Shown here piece after piece: positions 60,596-64,000 of a stretch of 64,000 bases of DNA. Position numbers and translations under genes: made by a program. The DNA is from Lachnospiraceae bacterium (lineage in GTDB: Bacteria; Bacillota; Clostridia; Lachnospirales; Lachnospiraceae): NCBI GenBank assembly GCA_017518185.1, contig JAFWWB010000030.1, forward strand, positions 20,606 through 84,605, given 5' to 3'. The notes under the pieces are model-generated. The model did no database searches. It saw only the letters and a program-made list of their open reading frames with translations, and was not told the origin of the DNA. Positions within the stretch are counted from its first letter, which is position 1. The number at the start of each line of letters is the position of its first letter.

Positions 60596-61672
60596 ATGGG
60601 AAGGGAAAAGATTTTTATCGCGTTATTGCCGCTTTTGATGCTGTCGGCCTGCGCTGAGACAGGGATATCGCCGGAAAGTGAAGCGGTAGTAACGGAGGCT
60701 GCAAAAGACGGCGGGAGCGGTGTGAGCGGAACAGAGGGAGATTCAGAGAAGGCACCTGTGGCGGCAGTTGATATGCCGGGGATAGAGATCGCAGGGGCAG
60801 AGGAAGATCCCGGGCAGGAGGATACCGGGCATGAAGATGGGCTGTCTGAAGATAATATGCCCGAAGATACACAGCGGGAGGAGGCTGATACCGGGGAATC
60901 CGGAACCGAAGGGCTTACGGTATCCCGGGATATGCGCTTTGTTGATGCACATGAGGAGTGGCACGAGTTCACAGTGACCGAAGGCCTTTTGGCTGTACAG
61001 TATGACTGGGAATGTCTCAGAAACGATGAGAACGGTATCTTCTACGACGGAGATGAGAGATACGGGATACAGAGAGGCATAGATGTCTCACGCTTTCAGA
61101 AGGATATAGACTGGGACAGAGTAAAGGCAGCGGGTATAGATTTTGTGATAGTGCGCGTAGGTTTCCGGGGCTACGGGAGCAGCGGACAGCTTAAGGAGGA
61201 CGAAAGGTTCAGGCAGAATATAGAAGGTGCCCATGCCGCAGGACTCGAGGTGGGCGTGTATTTCTTTGCCCAGGCTGTAAATGAAGAGGAGGCGATAGAA
61301 GAAGCGCAGTTTGTGGAAGGACTGCTGGAAGGCATTGATATCGAGCTGCCGGTGGTATACGATCCGGAGCTTATCCGGGATGATGAAGCCAGAACCGACA
61401 ATGTGAGCGGGGAGCAGTTTACAAAGAATACCATAGCTTTCTGTGAGGAGATGCGCTCAGCCGGTTACGAGCCCATGATCTACAGCAATATGGTCTGGGA
61501 AGCGGAGCTTTTTGATATGGGACAGCTGCAGCAGTATCCCTTCTGGTACGCAGATTACGAGCCCGTCCCCCAGACACCATACGCCTTTGAGTACTGGCAG
61601 TATTCGGAAAAGGGCAGGGTTGACGGCATATCCGGGGAAGTAGACCTGGATGTGAGGTTTGTACAGCGGTAG
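60596..61672 (+). CDS. GH25 lysozyme-type lipoprotein
   Basis: The 358-residue protein has a lipoprotein signal, LSAC with Cys near residue 19, then an acidic Gly/Glu/Asp linker to about residue 130. The GH25 domain (about 155-358) starts GIDVSRFQKDIDWDRVKAAG, followed by FVIVRVGFRGYG, VGVYFFAQAVN, and the catalytic pair in VVYDPEL (Asp-x-Glu), with YSNMVWE and FWYADYEP. It would cleave peptidoglycan at the outer face of the membrane. ATG 60596 is used; a TTG six bases upstream is an alternative and neither has a well-spaced Shine-Dalgarno. Confidence 0.85.
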   Translation: MGREKIFIALLPLLMLSACAETGISPESEAVVTEAAKDGGSGVSGTEGDSEKAPVAAVDMPGIEIAGAEEDPGQEDTGHEDGLSEDNMPEDTQREEADTGESGTEGLTVSRDMRFVDAHEEWHEFTVTEGLLAVQYDWECLRNDENGIFYDGDERYGIQRGIDVSRFQKDIDWDRVKAAGIDFVIVRVGFRGYGSSGQLKEDERFRQNIEGAHAAGLEVGVYFFAQAVNEEEAIEEAQFVEGLLEGIDIELPVVYDPELIRDDEARTDNVSGEQFTKNTIAFCEEMRSAGYEPMIYSNMVWEAELFDMGQLQQYPFWYADYEPVPQTPYAFEYWQYSEKGRVDGISGEVDLDVRFVQR

Positions 61673-61710
61673 AAAGAAAAAACGAGTTGGTCGGGATATT
61701 TTGATACATG

Positions 61711-61920
61711 CTAATCCCAGACATCATCCTCTGAATAATACTCACCATTATCCATTTCCTGCTCTATTTGTTCAAGCTGTCTTCTTTCTTCCTCGGTCAG
61801 CTTCGTAAAATCCGGATCCCACGAACGTACCAACATTTTAAGTAGGGAATTTATTGTAACAAGCTCATCTTCCGGCAGCATCTGAACTAAATTTATCGTC
61901 TGTGTTGTTAACGCTGACAT
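61711..61920 (-). CDS. Antitoxin of RelE/ParE-type pair
   Basis: The 69-residue acidic protein has a short N-terminal helix, TTQTINLVQMLPEDELVTINSLLKML, and a highly acidic C-terminal half (LTEEERRQLEQIEQEMDNGE), a composition typical of antitoxins whose tail blocks the toxin. It follows the toxin gene on the same strand with a 15-base gap, so the toxin is translated first, the reverse of the usual relBE order. AAGGAGGGC is its Shine-Dalgarno. Confidence 0.65.
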   Translation of the reverse strand: MSALTTQTINLVQMLPEDELVTINSLLKMLVRSWDPDFTKLTEEERRQLEQIEQEMDNGEYYSEDDVWD

Positions 61921-61935
61921 GATTATTGCCCTCCT

Positions 61936-62205
61936 TTACTTGTAGATATCGCCTCTGGCTCCGATATCAATAATATATAGAACCAACAGACTGCTATTCT
62001 CATATCTGTAAATCACACGATATTTTCCTATCCGAAGACGCATCCTTCCATCTTTATAACCCTCCATCGGTTTGATGTTACCCGTTGAAGGTATGGTTTT
62101 AAGTCCTTCAATTCCTTCTTTTATCTGACTTTTAAGTTTGGCATCAGCTTTTTTTAGAAAATTCCTTGCTTCTTTTGAAAAGCGCACTTCATCAACTGTT
62201 TGCAT
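61936..62205 (-). CDS. RelE/ParE-superfamily toxin
   Basis: The 89-residue protein has the beta-sheet core and pattern of the RelE/ParE superfamily: VRFSKEARNFLKKAD, IKPMEGYKDGRMRLRIGKYRVIYRYEN and VLYIIDIGARGDIYK. The R-x-R-x-G-x-Y-R-V-I-Y core and the final Arg/Asp/Tyr match RelE-like mRNA interferases. It is probably a ribosome-dependent mRNA cleaver or gyrase inhibitor. GGGAGGAAAG precedes its ATG on the minus strand. Confidence 0.82.
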   Translation of the reverse strand: MQTVDEVRFSKEARNFLKKADAKLKSQIKEGIEGLKTIPSTGNIKPMEGYKDGRMRLRIGKYRVIYRYENSSLLVLYIIDIGARGDIYK

Positions 62206-62225
62206 CTTTCCTCCCGCTCCTATTC

Positions 62226-62246
62226 ATAAGCCCTTTGCAAGCTTAT
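62226..62246. promoter_or_regulatory. Inverted repeat, possible TA operator
   Basis: ATAAGC (62226-62231) and GCTTAT (62241-62246) flank nine bases, between the toxin-antitoxin promoter and the toxin start. Such repeats are typical for binding by the antitoxin; this is inference. Confidence 0.4.
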
Positions 62247-62254
62247 TTACCATC

Positions 62255-62283
62255 ATAATACATCAAAATTCCCTTTTTTTCAA
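62255..62283 (-). promoter_or_regulatory. Promoter of the toxin-antitoxin pair
   Basis: On the minus strand TTGAAA (62278-62283), 17-base spacer, TATTAT (62255-62260). Confidence 0.65.
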
Positions 62284-62345
62284 CGTAACCTCCCTTTTTT
62301 TCGTCAAAATTGCCCTCATAAAACCATGTTTTTAGGAGGTGCTAC

Positions 62346-62601
62346 ATGAAAAAGCAAAATTCAATAAGATCCGAAAATTACGATCAGCAAAGTAGGGTAT
62401 ATGTTTCTTGCTGATATTCATGATAATATGAACCGGGATGTTTTTGCTTTTTGGCACCGTGCATGTGAAATATATGGGGCAGAATACGTTACCTATACTT
62501 TCCCTATCATCGCCGCCGGCGTAAATATAATTAATTTCCGTGATAGCGGATCCGGGGATATTTTGATATCAGTACGCTCAAATATGTCACCGATCCCTTA
62601 G
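62346..62601 (+). pseudogene. Broken small gene of unknown function
   Basis: An ATG at 62346 with a fine Shine-Dalgarno (TAGGAGGTGC) opens a 22-codon frame that stops at 62414. A +1 frame is open from 62401 to 62601 and gives a 66-residue product with MNRDVFAFWHRACEIYG. The good ribosome binding site followed by an early stop, with an open frame continuing in +1, suggests a frameshifted gene. No family was recognised. The surrounding gap, 62206-62697, otherwise holds only the TA promoter and operator and the next promoter. Confidence 0.4.
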
Positions 62602-62618
62602 TATAATGCGGTCAAAGA

Positions 62619-62647
62619 TTGACTCACCCGATTTCTATGTCTATAAT
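62619..62647 (+). promoter_or_regulatory. Near-consensus promoter of the AT-rich radical SAM gene
   Basis: TTGACT at 62619-62624, 17-base spacer and TATAAT at 62642-62647, with start near 62654. Confidence 0.8.
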
Positions 62648-62697
62648 TCAAGTCATAAAGATGCCCATATATGCAGCAAACAGGAGTCGGGTAAGTC
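62621..62697. repeat. Inverted repeat across promoter and start codon
   Basis: GACTCACCCGA (62621-62631) overlaps the -35 and spacer; TCGGGTAAGTC (62687-62697) ends directly at ATG 62698. They match as inverted arms with one mismatch. The second arm occupies the place of the Shine-Dalgarno. Confidence 0.6.
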
Positions 62698-63957
62698 ATG
62701 AGAACCTACAAAGTCAGCAGATTTAACATGCTAGTACCAATGCCAACAGTTGGAACAATGGTGTACAACACCTATTCATTAAAATACAGAGTTTTATCAA
62801 AAGACAAATTTTCAGAACTTAGTAAACTGACTAAAAAAGTACCACTACATGAGTCTGATATACCTGACGATTATATTAAAGCTGGATTTTTTGTACCATC
62901 AGACATTGATGAAATTCAAAGGCTAAAAGATGATATAAAATTAAATTGGGAAAAAGCAGATTTTATGGACTTAGCAATATTTACAACACTTGCTTGTAAC
63001 TATAGATGCTTATATTGTTTTGAAAAAGACCATTTATGTAATACAGAACACATGACAAAAGAAACAGCAGATGAAATATTATCATTCATTAAGAGAAGAT
63101 ATGATGAGCATCCATTCAAAAACAATCTACGTATAAAATGGTTTGGTGGAGAACCATTATTAAATGTACCAATTATAAGACACATTTCAAAAGAACTCAA
63201 AAGCAATAATATAAATTATAGTGCAAGAATGTACACAAATGGAAGATTATTGACAAGAGAGTTAGCATCAGAATTAAAGGACTTGGGCGTAACAGATAAT
63301 GTAGTAATTCCAATAGATGGTTTAGCATCAACTTATGCTAAATTAAAGCAATGCAAGGAAGAAGATTTTTATACAGTTGTTAAAAACATTAAGGACTGTG
63401 AAGACTTGTTAAAAATACAAATCCATATAAATATATCAGAAGATAGTAAAAATGATTCAAAGGAATTATACAGAATGCTTAGACAGGACTATAAGATAAA
63501 AAGTCAAATTACATATAGCCCAGTATCACCTTTAAATACAAATAAAATAGATAGTTATAATAATATATCAGCAGAACAATACATTAATTTAAAGAATAAA
63601 AGCACTGGTATAAAACGAGCAAGCGGTTGTGAAGCACGAAATCCAAACTACTATGTAATTGGACCATCAGGTGAGATTTATATATGTGAACACCTTATAG
63701 GTCAAGAGCAATACATAGTTGATAATATTAAAAGCATTAATGACAGAATAGATAAAAAAGGCACATTTTGGGACTCAGATAGAATAATAGAAGATTGTAA
63801 AGATTGTCCTATATTGCCAATTTGTTTAGGCGAGTGCTCAACTAAAAGATATATAGACAAGTTAGATTGTAATAAAGAGCTTAAGATAATAGAAGCAGGC
63901 AGGTCAATGATGGCGTTACTTCATAAAAAAAGAACTCAAAAGAAAGAGAGCAAATAA
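62698..63957 (+). CDS. AT-rich radical SAM/SPASM peptide maturase
   Basis: The 419-residue protein has an N-terminal segment typical of peptide maturases (FNMLVPMPTVGTMVYNTYS), the radical SAM motif CNYRCLYC with Cys-x3-Cys-x2-Cys, WFGGEPLLN for SAM binding, and a SPASM region with GCEARN, ICEHL and CKDCPILPICLGEC. It is much more AT-rich than the rest of the window and uses A/T-ending codons, a sign of recent transfer. It has a near-perfect promoter. No precursor peptide is visible between 62206 and 62697; a small gene could lie right of the window. Confidence 0.85.
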   Translation: MRTYKVSRFNMLVPMPTVGTMVYNTYSLKYRVLSKDKFSELSKLTKKVPLHESDIPDDYIKAGFFVPSDIDEIQRLKDDIKLNWEKADFMDLAIFTTLACNYRCLYCFEKDHLCNTEHMTKETADEILSFIKRRYDEHPFKNNLRIKWFGGEPLLNVPIIRHISKELKSNNINYSARMYTNGRLLTRELASELKDLGVTDNVVIPIDGLASTYAKLKQCKEEDFYTVVKNIKDCEDLLKIQIHINISEDSKNDSKELYRMLRQDYKIKSQITYSPVSPLNTNKIDSYNNISAEQYINLKNKSTGIKRASGCEARNPNYYVIGPSGEIYICEHLIGQEQYIVDNIKSINDRIDKKGTFWDSDRIIEDCKDCPILPICLGECSTKRYIDKLDCNKELKIIEAGRSMMALLHKKRTQKKESK

Positions 63958-64000
63958 TTGACCTGACGCCTTCTCCCCACTGTTACTATTCACAGCCAAA

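Noticed and set aside
1-64000. CRISPR array, rRNA, prophage or insertion sequence
   Set aside because: No regularly spaced repeats, rRNA-like sequence, phage structural gene or transposase was found; only tRNA-Arg and tRNA-Leu are present.

Overview
The window is a gene-dense piece of a chromosome from an anaerobic Firmicute, most likely a Lachnospiraceae (Clostridia). This rests on the gene set: homodimeric glycyl-tRNA synthetase, type II dehydroquinase, an Asp23/DAK2/RecG block, a GerW-type sporulation protein, DUF5688, bL28 with zinc cysteines, and many large cyclic-di-GMP proteins with degenerate domains. Most of it is moderately GC-rich. Almost all genes lie on the + strand and many overlap by 1-4 bases. 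No prophage, insertion sequence, rRNA or CRISPR array was seen.

Layout. 1-3.7 kb: the 3' end of a surface protein with Ig-like domains, a YunG-like protein and a lipoprotein. 3.7-10.2 kb: an Opp/Nik-type ABC importer of five genes behind a strong promoter and a structured leader, followed by a phosphodiester-glycosidase lipoprotein. 10.2-12.5 kb: YqeG phosphatase and the shikimate genes aroE, aroQ and aroK. 12.5-19.4 kb: a DUF2953 protein, GerW, a coiled-coil/J-like protein, rpmB, Asp23, a FakA-like DAK2 protein and recG. 19.5-29.2 kb: four clustered signalling genes, three of them paralogues that combine a membrane sensor, a decayed GGDEF-like domain and an EAL domain. Two of these also carry a full histidine kinase and receiver, and one ends in an Hpt domain. 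29.2-35.6 kb: a pseudo-rhomboid, a short sigma-like protein, an M16C peptidase, era and recO. 35.7-42.3 kb: a lipoprotein, glyS, rpsO, pnp, efp and DUF5688. 42.4-51.4 kb: tRNA-Arg joined closely to an SH3 protein, a membrane trigger-factor-like foldase on the minus strand, a LacI-sensor/EAL/beta-helix fusion, a glycerol-1-phosphate dehydrogenase, an SGNH hydrolase and tRNA-Leu.

51.5-58.7 kb is the most novel part. A two-TM potassium channel and a second membrane protein share an RCK-like/RCK-like/RyR layout and overlap by 16 bases. They are followed by a tandem AAA+ protein. Next comes a two-gene unit: a protein with four Y-A/G-G-P repeats and two zinc ribbons, and an overlapping radical SAM/SPASM enzyme, which looks like a peptide-modification pair. 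A chemoreceptor and a GH25 lysozyme lipoprotein follow.

The right end (61.7-64 kb) differs in character. It holds a RelE/ParE-type toxin-antitoxin pair in toxin-first order, a broken gene, and a very AT-rich radical SAM/SPASM gene with a near-perfect promoter and an inverted repeat against its start codon. It looks horizontally acquired. The 62206-62697 gap holds only the TA promoter, the broken gene and the promoter of the last gene. Functions are inferred from sequence motifs only; no database search was run.
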